A stretch of 64,000 nucleotides of DNA from Clavelina lepadiformis (GCF_947623445.1 NC_135244.1:4154001-4218000); one strand, 5' to 3'; positions 1 through 11,999 are shown, numbered from the stretch's first letter. Notes: generated from the sequence alone by a model not told the origin. A program made the numbers and translations.

Positions 1-505
1 ACCAATAACTCGACTAACTATTCTCTTGCGTTCTCTTCTCGCGGTCAACTGGTTTTCGGCACAGCGGGGGCGCAGCGTACCAAGAAGAATTTCTAGAAAT
101 GTGTCACTTTTAGAAACACTTAATTTACACTAAATTCACTTTCTTTAGTTTTACAATTATGATGTATACAGGAAGCCAGATGATTTTTCTACCAACCTGT
201 AAAAATCCGATCAGTTTACGACGTATAGTTTTCTAGTAATTAACGATTGAAAATGTGTGTGCGGGGTCGGCCACACCCAGGTAAAATAGTAAACTCCCAA
301 GGCTCGTTAGAATAGGGTAAAATCATATAATTTGAATAAACAACGATGCTAATTTAGACTACTTATTTTATACAATTGTACGGGTAAAATGCACAGCGGT
401 TGATTTGTGTCGTCGGTAAGTTGATCAAGACCAATTGTCGCCGGTTAATTTGGTCACGGTTAATTGACGTGATCCCTTGACAAATAGCTAATTATTACAT
501 AATAC

Positions 506-2403
506 CTGAATCGGCTTCGTAGTAATAGTAGAAATAGCGGTCAACTGCTTCTGGGTTATAAATATCGGTCATTACCTCGCCTTCAGGACCTTTAATTTAT
601 AAGCAAAATTCCTTTGAACCAACTTCGAACAAGTTTCAATAAAAAATGCGTAACTCGGCAATTCGACTTACTTATAAAAAATATTCTTGGGAAATATGAT
701 CCATCCGGTGCGAATTTTGGATCTTTGGGCACTTCGTCGTCAATGAGATTTACCATTTCAAACAAAGGAGAAAGCTTCTCTATGTACCTGATATATATAT
801 ATAGGCTATGTTTAAAATACAACAACTGCAATAGAGTAACGAAAACGCGAACATATCCCAAGAAAGAAATACTGTATACCTATTTACAGACAATAGAGTA
901 ATAGACCTATACACAACACTTATACTACAGTGCTTCCTCGATTATCCGGTCTAGTCGGGACAATGTTTTCAGAAACGTGACTGGATAAGCCAAAAAAACG
1001 GATAATTGAATTGTTGCATTTAAGTCAAAACGAAACGGAAACACAACACATTTGTGGTAGGCTACAGTGTAAAAACGGATAGAAGTTTAAATTTTAGCAA
1101 GAAATTTCCCATTTGTCTGTTGCAATTCATCACTGTTTTGTTTCAAACGATTGGTCCAACGGCTAATTAAAAAGCCATCTAACTTTGAAAAGCTGTAGCA
1201 AAATAGAGCAACTGGATAATAATCGAGGGACGGATAATCGGGGAAGCACTGTATCACAAAACATGGGGGCTTGGGTTAATTTGTACATTAGCATTAAATA
1301 GAATTTAAAGAAAATACCAATAAGTTCTGCTTGGAATTTTTATTACCAATTTTCCATTATTTTCGCGTTGACTCCTAGCCTATAGGCCTATTATAACTCA
1401 TACGGTAACTGTATAGGCCAGGGGTGTCAAACTCAATCGCACCAGGGGCCAAAACTCAAAAGTTTACTAACGCCGCGGGCCGATAAGGATAAAACTTGAA
1501 TGAACGTTTCCTGACATGAATTGGAACAGGCAGCGAAACAACACCAAATTTTTGATGATTTTTGACTGGGCTATTTTTGATTATTCTTCTCTTATATAAT
1601 TATGTTTCATTCATTTCCTTGCAAAAGCATTAAAGAATTAACAAACAACAAAGAGAAAAGCAGCCCAATTACAAGCGTTAGAATAAATCGATTTATTCCA
1701 TCGTATGATGGGGCAACTGCTGTGCTGCTGTATTGTGCGATTTGTTATAATCTTGTTGCTTGCTTAAAAAAAGTAAGTTATACTGTACAATGATCTCGTG
1801 GGCCGGAAATAGTTCAATGTATGAAATAACTACGCGGGTCAAGTTTTATTGTAAAGCGGGCCGGATGTGGCCCGCGGGCCAGGAGTTTGACACGTATGGT
1901 ATAGGCTAATCTTTTGTTCTTTTCTTTTGTCCGTGTCTCGGAAATAACCTATTACGTATGAAGGTAAAAAGTTCATACCGATTTGCTCTGAACTTAGGCA
2001 TTAAGTCGCGGCAAGCTTTGCACCATTTCTGATGAAGAAGAAGCATAATCGGTCGCCTTGTTTCAACACTGCTTCTTATTGCTTGGTCAAAGCTGGTCCA
2101 GTTCAAATGGCTCCCGAAACCTTGGGGAACATTTCAAAGTTTACAAATTACTGTTAACACAAGCAAGTAAAGTAGGCTATTTGATACCGTGCAAAGATTT
2201 TGTTTAACATCCAACTTTGTTTATACACAGTTATGGCCAAAATTAAGTTTGTGGGCGCAGTAAACCACACCCTCGTTAATGTGTAAACTACAAAACTGAC
2301 CTCTGTCCAAAGAGAAATCTTGCATTGGAATGGTTGATGACACCTGGCACAAGGTTAACAGTAAGATGACCCCACTAAGAATCTTAGCTACGCTAAACGG
2401 CAT
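506..2403 (-). CDS. TXNDC12: TXNDC12/AGR-family ER thioredoxin-like protein (C-terminus not found)
   Basis: Four minus-strand exons join in phase: 2301-2403, 1979-2120, 672-787 and 506-589. Exon 1 starts at the ATG at 2403 and encodes a hydrophobic signal peptide of about 25 residues. Exon 2 carries the start of the thioredoxin fold (GFGSHLNW) and the redox motif WCKAC with Cys68 and Cys71. Exon 3 carries VNLIDDEVPKDPKFAPDG, close to the VNLEDEEEPKD segment of vertebrate TXNDC12, and the cis-Pro strand YFPRIFFI. Exon 4 gives PEGEV and a tyrosine-rich stretch YFYYYYEAD. Family knowledge: small ER-lumen thiol-disulfide oxidoreductases acting in disulfide formation, with AGR2/3 as close relatives. 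The last exon, with any KDEL-like retention signal, was not identified in 1-505 and may lie left of the window. Intron 2 is the large one and holds two small transposons (928-1251 and 1419-1898). The family call is firm; TXNDC12 versus AGR is less so. Confidence 0.82.
928..1251. mobile_element. pogo/Tigger-like MITE in TXNDC12 intron 2
   Basis: This 324-bp element has terminal inverted repeats of about 21 bp: it begins CAGTGCTTCCTCGATTATCC and ends with the near-perfect reverse complement GATAATCGGGGAAGCACTG. It is flanked by TA on both sides (926-927 and 1252-1253), the target duplication of Tc1/mariner/pogo elements. It has no transposase frame, so it is non-autonomous. Confidence 0.85.
1419..1898. 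mobile_element. hAT-type MITE, CAGGGGTGTCAAACTC family, copy 1
   Basis: The element starts CAGGGGTGTCAAACTC and ends GAGTTTGACACGTATG. It is flanked by a perfect 8-bp duplication GTATAGGC (1411-1418 and 1899-1906), the hallmark of hAT insertion. The internal GCGGGCC-rich ends and the roughly 480-bp length match the copies at 24572-25057 and 37420-37906. It sits in intron 2 of the TXNDC12-like gene. No transposase is present. Confidence 0.88.
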
Positions 2404-4423
2404 GCCTAAGTTTCCTGCAAAAAGCTTTCAAAACGTGGCCAATTTCAAAAATTCAAATAGGAAAGCTCTGGAGGCAAACCCTATTTTTATCGCAGTTTCC
2501 CTCGCCTAACGTTACTCTTAACGCTGACGTAACTAACTTTTGATGATAATGCGAGGTGGCCTATTTTTGAAACTCTGATTACGTAAGAACTTTTGACGTC
2601 ACGAAAAATCGATAGCAAAGGGTCATAACTTTCGACTATTCCCTTTCAAAAGTACTTGAAATTTCTCCTTCTCGTAAGTGTCGCAGGCTTCGTTGTTGAC
2701 GGATGTAATAGCCATTACCCGGCTACGCCAAATCCGAACAGATACAACATGTTTTTGAAAATCCTCACATCGCGATTGGTCAATATCCGACTTCAGCAAA
2801 TGCGTCCTTTTGTCAACTAGCATTTAAACGAATACTTATTATCATAGAAGAGAGCGTGGTTTGAATGCCCAACTTTTATCTTTACTTTTTTAATAATTAT
2901 GAATGCAGAGAACCCTTTTACCTTAATAAGAGCCATTTTTGTCGTTTTTTGCGGCCCCTTAAATGTAAAAACCAAAAGGCCTACCAGGTGACTGACTTGG
3001 TTGTCACACATTGAAGGCAACAAAGTCACAGTGGTGTTTTTAGTGCGATTATCACTACGTTTTGACAAAATTTATATAACAGATAGAATTGAAGTGAATC
3101 GCTATGTAGCAATTATTACTACCAGCAATTTTTTTTGCAACACCGTGTTAATCTTTGGAGTTTATGTCGGCAAATTAAGTTTCGTGCACGCAATTTTACG
3201 TAGGCTTCGTGGTAACAATATGAACTTTAAAATCGCCAACTCTGACTCTCTTGCTTAACCATAAAGGTATTGGTAATTGTATAATAAATTTAATAGTGAT
3301 TGGGTAATTTTAGACAACCGATTTCCTGGCTCAAAGCAAAAAAATTCCAACGCCCGGTTTCTACCGAACAAATATTGCTTTGCCGGACGAAACGATCAGA
3401 AGGATACAAAGACGAAGCATAAATCACGAAATTCGCTGGTCATGTACGTTAAGCTCGACTCTATTTTCGTTCCGAAATCAAAAGTGGTGATGTTTTTCGT
3501 GTGCCCTTAAAAATATGAAATTGTCGATAATCTCGCTTTTAGAAAAAATAAGAGTAATGATTGAAATTGTCAAGATAGTCTTAGTTAGGATTCTTATTAC
3601 TAAATTTGAATTATTACGCCGAATGAATTAAGGTTGTAGCTAGGCTTCATACGACTTCCCCCATTTACCATGATAACAATAGATTCTCGTCGGGTGTATA
3701 ACTATGTAGAAGCGTAGGAAAAATTGAAGTTTCTCGAACGCAGTAATAAACGTTGGTATTTTTCAATTTGAATTTGCCTTGTGATAAGTTCATTCTCTTC
3801 AGGCTAAAGCTTTGAAGCATTTTTACGAAATGTGTCCTACCTGACGTCACGAAACGCACAATACAACTATTAAATTATCTTTAATTATAGCCTAAACGGA
3901 AACATTTTGCGATTACAATGACACGCCTTAAAATTTTTGTATTGTTTAACGGTGAGGTCATAGTCCTTACAAACCAAAGGATATGTAGGGACTATGGTGA
4001 GATTTAGCTGGCAGTGCTACGCTAAAAGTTACGTAATAAGGTATTGAACAATACAATTTGTAAAAAATAAAAACATTATGAAGACAATCTAAACAAAGGA
4101 AAACGGCTTATTTTGTAAACAAACAATAAAACAAGGCAAACCATAACCACAAAAAATAAACTGTTTAAATAAAAGAACCAAACAGCTTCGCCGCAAAATG
4201 TTCAAAGATTTCAAGCTAAGTGTGGAGAAAAGTTTCCAGCGCTGAACAGATTCAAACGACGTACAGCGAGCTACGAAACTTTTTCGCTACGATCTCATCC
4301 GAACTTTGTTTTCGTCGCACGATCTCGTCAAATACCAGGCATCAAGTGAGCGATATTGGCCAACGTTTCCGACTGAACAAAATGCAAATATGTCGGCAGA
4401 GTAAGGGCATAAGCCTTCAACTC
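2404..4423. other. Intergenic, no gene recognised
   Basis: About 2 kb separates the 5' end of the TXNDC12-like gene from the 3' end of the HMGXB4-like gene. Short open frames here lack homology I recognise and show no splice-consistent continuation. Apart from the CRE-like motifs near 2525-2602 and another TGACGTCAC at about 3843, I see nothing in it. Confidence 0.5.
2525..2602. promoter_or_regulatory. Two CRE/ATF-like motifs upstream of the TXNDC12-like gene
   Basis: TGACGTAA lies at 2525-2532 and TGACGTCAC at 2594-2602, about 120-200 bases upstream of the TXNDC12-like ATG at 2403. Such palindromes bind CREB/ATF bZIP factors, and ATF6-class factors regulate many ER-folding genes. A regulatory role is inferred from position only. 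TGACGTCAC also occurs near 3843 and TGACGTCA elsewhere in the window, so chance is possible. Confidence 0.25.
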
Positions 4424-7400
4424 TTACAAACCTAGATACTACAGTTGAGCATTGCATACCAAGCACCACACAATATATACTGCACTTAACAATACAATAA
4501 ACAGTTAGAGCCGCGAGGGCAGCTACTGCTACATACGCATCTACTGCAATACTGCACGGATGCAGAACGTAGGCTTACCATCAGCGTGTCTGGTACAGCT
4601 CCATTTAATTGAGGTATTTGGTTGACAAGCGTCAGCAGTGGACCAAATGAACAGACCAAGCTGTCTAAGAGCAGTGGTATCATCACGGTAGCAGATGACG
4701 CTTGCGCTGAATTGCGCAACTGGTTCCCTGTGCGACCAAAAAGTTGGTTTTAAGATTTTGTAGGTTGTAGGTAAGGCATTAGTGTTGGAAACACACAATA
4801 TTTCATACGATAACTTTGTCATAACTGTGTTATTATCAAAACAATACAATCATTCAGAACAACTTCTTGTGATAACATAAATATCAATTACCGTGCGTAA
4901 ATTAATAAAACCAAATAAAATCATCGCAAAATTGCACTTAGACTAGCTCAGTAACTGGGATTCGAAAAACTTTCCCAAGTCCATATGATAAAGATACCGA
5001 GACTGCATTATATTGATACTCACCGTGCAAGGTGAGTCATATTCAGGCAACAATTTTCTGTTCCCGATGTTTAGTTTAAACAGATAGACAAACAACGCAC
5101 CTATATTGGTGAGTGACTGCCCGAGAAGATTGAAGTGCGCTGCAGCATCGATTGGTTCGAGAGATGGGTTAGGTAACTTCTGTAATTCACGCTGCATGGT
5201 CTGCTCTGGGTGCTTGTGGGGTGGGTGGAGTGGCAACTGCGTCGGGGTGATTATCTTCTTGGGTGACACTGCAAATAATGGGCTGTGTAAGTGATTTTGG
5301 ATGGTGGTTGTGCTAATACCATGATCTAACTCTAATTGCATAACCACATAAATGTACATTAGAATTCTAAGTAAACATGTTACTAGTTGTAAATAATTTA
5401 AGCAATAATTTGAAAAAGTTCAGGAAACATCTGCAAAAAACAATGGAATTTATTTTCCAATCACAAAAGATTCTTAGGACGTCGGTGTTGAATGGCCGCA
5501 CCAATTTTTTTCTTTGGCCCAGTTTCAATCATCTTGCTTCCTTTACTTCGCGTAGTTGAAGCAGAGTGCATCTTCTCCAGTTTTCCAGCCATTTTGTCAC
5601 TCCTATACTTCCACATCTGTATCAGGAGAGCAGCCAATCAAAGAATAACTAATTCTATCACCAGACATCCTGTATATTTATTATTTCCCATTTATCAACC
5701 ACAGCAAACAACATATTCAAAAATTATTGGCATGGTAACTGAAAATTCAACTCGCCTGTTTTTCCTTATCTGGAATACGTTTCCACAAATCTCCCAATTT
5801 CTTGCTCACATCTCCAAATTGCAGCCCAGGGAACTGGGTCGTAACTTGTTTTCGCATTTTGCTCGACCAAAGCATGTAGCCTGTTGCTTGTTTGCGTTTC
5901 TAAAGGTTGCTAATTGATTAAAAGTTGTGTCTGACAGATTCAAAATTATATGAAAATTGCAATAATTTCTTTGTATATACATTATGCATATGTAGTTATA
6001 CCCTTAATAACAAAAATTGTATTTTACTGTTTTTTACAGAAGTTACATTATAAGAGAAAAAACAATGGAAAGAAAATCTCAACAGATTTCTCTAAAGTAA
6101 ACACCTTTTCTTTAATTTCATGTTTAACCTCTTGTTTTTTAACAACAGGTTTCTTTTTTTTGAACTGTGCAGAGTTGACAGCTTTTGCCATCTCTCTCGC
6201 ATAATTTGCTTTCATGGCGAGTGACTCTTCTGAGGTTAGTTCCACTTCTAACAAATAAAGAAATACTGGTAACAAAGAAAAATAACAATGCTCCCTTCCT
6301 CATGGTGTAACATGCTTTGGTTACAAAAAAGCAAGAAGCAATCACTCAAATCACTAACAGCAGAGGCAGTCAGGCTAATAATAGCGATGAAAGTTTCCAA
6401 TACACATCTGAAAACAGTGTGAGGCTAGAAAATTTTTAAACTGGTCCAAATTCACCTTGTTCTACTGCAACCTGCGGTGATTCAGGTTGTACAACTTCTT
6501 CCAAAACTTCCTCTTCTGCAACCACTGCATCCCATGACACTACCTCTCCCTCATCCACTCCAACAATCTCTTCCTCGACAACTTCGATGCCGGTATCGAC
6601 AATCTCTTCTTCCACAACTTCCTCCATGCCTTGATATTGTGTGTCATCGTATCCCACGGACTGATCATACTCCTGCTGTGGAAGCAGTAAGAGTAAAGGT
6701 GATAATTTTGAATCCTCTTCAACAAAAACATCTTTTCAAGGGGAACTGAAGTCATTTTTAACTTATTTTTTAAAAAGGATAAAAATATGCTGATTCTAAA
6801 ATCGCCAAAAAATTTTGTTGTTTTTTTTTTCTTCCACAAGTTATTGGCGAAACCTTTTTCATGAAATTATGCAGGGAACATATATGACTTCACCGTGATG
6901 GTTCTATGTTCAAGCTCATATTAGGTAATGCAAAGTAGCTGTTACAAAAGTCGTTTCAGTAAACTTAAACGTATTGCAAATTGTTTTCAAAACCCACTTC
7001 ATTTAACGATTGGCAGAAAATATAATGCAATTTTAGTTAAAAAAGTGTTATCTGTATGATGGTGGTGTGACTTTACCTTATGTCATCTAGGTATAGTCAA
7101 GAACAATATTTATATTAGCTTTCAGTAATTTTCGTAAATGCAAATACAACAAAATCAGGGATATTTTTATCCTAAAATCACTTCAGTTCCTGTTTAATTT
7201 CTAAATCAAGTGCTGGACAAGCAATAAAGATGCTGTAGCCATAATTTAAACAATAAAGGTAACCAAGTTACATCATCTCTTTCATCATCATACTCCTCTT
7301 GTGTTTGCTCTGAAGTTAAAAACATATAAACTTCACAACAGCATGTAAATAAATCACATGAAATAAAATCTTGTATAAACAGATGTAGAAATTTGGAATG

Positions 7401-9689
7401 TGCACTTTAAATAGTTTAAATAACAACTTCACCGGGATGTTTCGGGAAATTTTCAACTCACCGTGATGACTTCTCTTCTTCTTGGTTTTCTTTTTATGCT
7501 TAAAACAACACAAACATGATCATGAGTTAGCCAAGTGAAAAAAACTTAAATGCTACGGGAACCAAGTTACCTTACTGTCTGGCGAAACCTCTTCAGTTCC
7601 GCTTTTGTTTAAGACAAATTTGATTTTCAAGCCTCCTGCTGATTGTTTGCAAGATTGTACCTATAAATTATTCAACAGTGGGCACAAAATTAATATTTGT
7701 ACGTACTGGTAATAACTTTTTGCTATATTATATCTCTACATTAGTGGTCAGTCAATTCAGCCTATCGACAACTGAACTCATGTCGGTGCTCAAGCCAATT
7801 TGCACATGGGAAAGTATAGAAGGCAGAAATATTAGGCTCAAATTTTTCACAAAAACATAAAGTTATTAAAATTTAAACGTAGCAAGAACTTACTTGTTCT
7901 TCCTCATCTTCGCTTGATTCATTTCTGTAGTGCTTTCTTGCTGAATCACTTTTCCGACTTATTTTTATTTTGAGTGACCCTTGAAAACAAGGGGCTATTA
8001 TGTTAAAGTGCGCGACAATAAATAATAATTAATCAAGACACCACACCTCAGTGCCATAACATGGAATGTAAAGTTAGTTCAGTACAAAAATGTTAATTTA
8101 AAAAAACAACACACCAGAATTTTATTTTCCTACCTTTTAAGTTAGGAGGAGGGGTAAGGGATGCCCTTGCTTCGTAACTCATCTGTAAAAATTTTGCATG
8201 AAAAATGGAAAAACCTTTTCCCAAATTTTATCACATTTGGTGATAACTACTCAACTATTAAAACCTAAAGAAAGAAAACCATAAAACCAAAACATAAAGA
8301 ACCTTCTTTTTTAATGGCATAGAATGAAAGGGAATAGAAGTAGGTGAAGATTCATCTTCCACAGAAGATTGACTTTTCCTATCAAACACAAAAAGCGGTT
8401 ATTAGCTTATCAATAGCTAGTTTCAACAGAATGTACTACTACTAGATACCTACTTTTTTTTAAAGAAATACTCAGTTTATCTTCTAGCAGTCAAACTTGA
8501 ACAATAGTAAAATTGCAATAGTTTTTTGTACTTTTAATAACACAAACAAAAATGTTAAAAAATACAAAAGAGTAGACATAACATAGACCTTTTTCTTGAT
8601 CGCGAAAAAGTGTCCGATTCATCAAAGTGATGTGATCTTTTATGGACTGTACCACCCTTCTGTAAGTAAGTAGACATATTACATGGTGCAGCGACTCCGA
8701 CATTAAGCAGGTAACCAATGCAAATTTTCAAAATAAATAACATGGAAAAGTAGCATTACAATATCGAATAGAATAAAAATGTGGAATTACCTGTATCTGG
8801 TTATCAAAAGATTGGTCTCCAAAACCCTTTGAATAAAATTACTTTCAGTGTTTTCGTAACGAAAATAGTTACAAGCATAGCAACGGAAGGGAAAAAAGCA
8901 TACCTGGAAAGATTCAGTGTCTTCGCTGTCAGACTGCTCAAAGATTTGCGATAAATCTTCACTGATGTCACTTCCATCACTTGAGTCATCACTGGAGTCT
9001 TCCGATTCACTGTCATGGTTTGATGATCGTTGAAACGGAACAGGTCTCTTCCTCTGCGGGGGTTGTCGCTTCACCTCAATACCTCGCTTCTTCAAAGCCT
9101 GAGCTTTTTTCTTTAACTGTCTCCTTCTTATTCTCTTTGGGGAATCTTGAAGAAAAATACAATTTTTATGTTGATAAAAGCAGAATGTTTCAACAAAAAA
9201 GCAACATAGCATTCGTGGTTCAATGGGGGTGTCAACTTTTTCTTTTAAGCACACATGCATTACATTTATTACAATAATGAAAAAAACTATGTATTTTAAA
9301 AAGTTTTGAGGGACCGTAACAGTCTCTTAAATTGTATACTTCTGCAACTACAGCAGAAAGTTAACAAAGGGATTTTAAAAGTTATGGTCTTTTAAAATTT
9401 GTCAAGCCAAATCTTAAAAAACCTGCATGAAATATATGTTCATCCCATGTTTGAAGAGCTAAAAGTATTTGAGTATACCTGGATCAAAAGACATCGGAGC
9501 TCCTTTCCTCATCCTGTTCTCCTGATGTATCCTTGAGTGCAAATGTTCATTTAAATTATCTTTTCTCAAGGAATTGAGGGGCTTTTCACACCATTTGCAG
9601 AAAAGTTTTTTTGCCTTGACGGTGAATTCATCAGGCAGCTCTTGAGCCCTGATTTCAGGACTTTTTATTGAATGGATATACTTGGGCAT
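4424..9689 (-). CDS. HMGXB4: HMGXB4-like HMG-box protein with an N-terminal zinc finger
   Basis: Exons in order: 9479-9689, 8904-9145, 8589-8659, 8303-8378, 8134-8182, 7894-7979, 7571-7660, 7462-7498, 7272-7309, 6456-6675, about 6105-6247, 5756-5899, 5481 or 5502 to 5616, 5101-5268 and 4579-4727. Phases agree at every junction. A tiny last exon at 4424-4438 is a guess. The protein is about 620 residues; human HMGXB4 is about 600. Exon 1 encodes a zinc-finger-like motif (Cys31, Cys34, His49, His55). The middle is basic and acidic, with LKIKF and LKIKI segments like LKMKLIL of HMGXB4 and a very acidic exon at 6456-6675. The HMG box spans exons 12-13 (GYMLWSSKM, FGDVSKKLGDLWKRIP). The conserved C-terminal domain follows (EPIDAAAHFNLLGQSLTNIG, LLDSLVCSFGPL, QIPQLNG). 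Family knowledge: nuclear HMG-box regulator linked to chromatin remodelling and Wnt repression. Intron 12 appears to be GC-AG. The zinc finger is absent from vertebrate HMGXB4. Confidence 0.85.
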
Positions 9690-10679
9690 GATTCTATCTT
9701 CAGCTGGTTATACCCTTCACGAAGCAATTGCATCAGATCTTAATTCTGAAACAGTTTTCACTATGAATGTAATAACGTAACTGTGCAAACTGGTAGATAA
9801 CTTGAAGCAGTGTTTAGAGTGCAGAAAAGTACATGATGTTAATGGCATGACAATCTTGGTAATCTGCTGGCATACAAGGTAGCTACTATGGTGCAAGCAA
9901 CGTTCAGCACAAAAAAGAGCAATTACAACACAGTCAGAAAATAGTACCACATTATTTTGTACAGTGAAGTTTGGAAGCAACAATAAACAAAGCAAAGATG
10001 CCATGAAGAAAAGACCATCGGAAACGCAACTAAAATGAACAATTTTTGATTAAAATTCGCATTAACCTGTATGTGCTGTATACACTGTGCTAAAGCTTGA
10101 TAACTAAAAGCTGACGAGACATATAAAATTATTTCAATACCAAATTTGAGCTAAACAAACTTGTTGAATTGACGCAAAACATCTATTTATCTTTTAATGT
10201 CATATTTGTCACCCACCATCATTAATTAACAACACTCTTTTGAGAACAGTTGATCAAGAACTAAATATATATAAAATACTTGTCCGGTATTTTTTCGGCC
10301 AATTTTTTCTTTGGTTTAATTTTTCCCACTTGTCCCTCACTTTAAGCAACGTTGAGTTAACTTGTATTGCATATAATTTACAAATATTCGTATACAGACA
10401 ATAATAATACAATACATTATAAAAAAATTACGTAAAGAAATTTTTTGAAATTTTGCATGAGCCGTATATGATATAATGTGGATAATACAAGAATTCAATT
10501 CAATGCCTAAGCAAGTAGATGCAAAATATAAAAAAATAAATACATATATTTGGCTAATTATTCAAAGAATTAACTGTTATTATAAGTTTACAAACAAGTA
10601 AAACTGTGGATAAAAAGTTACCTTGTCATTAAACATCAAACAATAAAAATCCTGAAGAATACATGTTTAATAATAATTG
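9690..10679. other. Intergenic between HMGXB4-like and GXYLT-like genes
   Basis: AT-rich DNA without a convincing coding exon, repeat or RNA gene. It should contain the promoter of the HMGXB4-like gene and the 3' UTR of the GXYLT-like gene, but no specific signal stands out. Confidence 0.5.
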
Positions 10680-11999
10680 CTAAACTGCTTTTGTTCTTTG
10701 GCTGATTACTGCTTCGAACAAATCTATATTTCTTAGGGAGCACAAGCTATAAGCTGGCCACTCTTTGTATACAGCTTTTCTCAAAAGTTTAACGTCATGT
10801 TCTAGAGACAAATTGTTGAAAAAATCGAATTTGGTATCATCAATTAGTTCACAAACTTTCTCATAAACTGGGTGAACAGTTCTGGTATTCACCAGGTGAA
10901 CATTTCCAATACATTTTGACGCAGAGCAGCGTTCTACAGAAGGTTTAGTGCAATCGTCCAATTGAAAACTCCATTCACATGACAATGTATTGAATCTGCT
11001 TGGATTAAATAATGCAATGATATTTAACAAATCTTTACCAGGAGAAATTATATAATTTTTGAATATATTATAATATGCCAAAATCATGTTGGGATTCCAG
11101 GTCATTTCAACAACTTCATAGTCCTTTGGATTTATTGGAAGCCAGTTTGCAGATGCATTGTTTGACCTAGTAACGGGTACATAAAATATCATTTCTTGTA
11201 AACGATAAACATCAAATAAAACAAGAGTTGGGTCAAAAGTTTGATGAAATCTATCACTAAAGTGTTCATAGGAGATGGGACACTTCATTCCTTTGCTAAT
11301 TACAGGAACAGATAAAGTGTTGGAATCATCGTAATTCTCCAAATTTTCCCAAAGCTCGTCAACAGAACCCAAAAAAGTTGATCCACTTTTCGCATAGAGG
11401 ACAAAATCTAAATCTTTTATAATATTTGGGATGAACATGAATGCTAAATCACAATTTGATTCAACTTCACCGCTATCCTGATGTGGCTTATCATGCACTA
11501 TCCATTCTGGATACACGGTAGGATGAAAATCAAAAGAAACCCGATGTGTAATGGTGTTTGGCCACTGGTCAACCAGTTTTATTAACGTTGGAAATAACTT
11601 ATCTTCAGTAAATATGTGAAAGTGAATGATTCGTCTGGTGGAGAGTGTAGCTGACTTCATCGTTCTTAGAGTTTTCAGAGCCACCTGAGATGCACTCGTT
11701 TTCTCCGAATTTTGTGCACATGCAAAAACTACAAAGTTTATTTCTTTACTACGAACGCTTCTTGCTTGTGCCTCGCTATGAAAAACATAATCCATATCAT
11801 TAAGTTGAGCTTGCAAAGGACGCAGAGCTTTTGGAATGTGATCATCATTTATTCCAGAAAACAATCTGGTCCACGTGTAAGAAAATAGCACAAAAACAAC
11901 AACAAGAGAAATGATCCATCGTTTGATCCAAGAAATTGATATAAGATTTCGCCGATCAAGATCTTGAAGTTCACCATGTATTTGTTGAAAAATATCCAT
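10680..11999 (-). CDS. Intronless GXYLT-like GT8-family protein lacking the DXD motif
   Basis: A single 439-residue exon, about the length of human glucoside xylosyltransferase GXYLT1 (440). A short cytosolic tail, a membrane anchor at about residues 24-42 and a lumenal domain give the usual type II Golgi/ER topology. Family landmarks align in order: FVVFACA, HFHIFTED, the FMFIP helix, the LYAKSGSTFLGSVDELW segment at 201-217, LVLFDVYRL, and GKDLLNII followed by CEWSFQLDDC. GXYLT enzymes add xylose to O-glucose on Notch EGF repeats and need LYVDTD, whose DXD binds Mn-UDP-xylose. Here that site reads LYAKSG, GDQDLLN reads PGKDLLN, and the C-terminal HGNRG reads VNTRT. The frame is open throughout, so this looks like a preserved protein without the known metal-binding site, perhaps a pseudoenzyme. 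The lack of introns suggests retroposition or intron loss. Family membership is fairly sure; activity is unknown. Confidence 0.8.
   Translation of the reverse strand: MDIFQQIHGELQDLDRRNLISISWIKRWIISLVVVFVLFSYTWTRLFSGINDDHIPKALRPLQAQLNDMDYVFHSEAQARSVRSKEINFVVFACAQNSEKTSASQVALKTLRTMKSATLSTRRIIHFHIFTEDKLFPTLIKLVDQWPNTITHRVSFDFHPTVYPEWIVHDKPHQDSGEVESNCDLAFMFIPNIIKDLDFVLYAKSGSTFLGSVDELWENLENYDDSNTLSVPVISKGMKCPISYEHFSDRFHQTFDPTLVLFDVYRLQEMIFYVPVTRSNNASANWLPINPKDYEVVEMTWNPNMILAYYNIFKNYIISPGKDLLNIIALFNPSRFNTLSCEWSFQLDDCTKPSVERCSASKCIGNVHLVNTRTVHPVYEKVCELIDDTKFDFFNNLSLEHDVKLLRKAVYKEWPAYSLCSLRNIDLFEAVISQRTKAV

Noticed and set aside
4930-4980. TAGCTCAGT and GATTCGAAA motifs suggesting a tRNA
   Set aside because: The two boxes are too close together and no cloverleaf forms; the stretch lies in an intron of the HMGXB4-like gene.
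5492-5917. 141-codon plus-strand frame
   Set aside because: It is antisense to the HMG-box exons of the HMGXB4-like gene, whose minus-strand frame is clearly the coding one.
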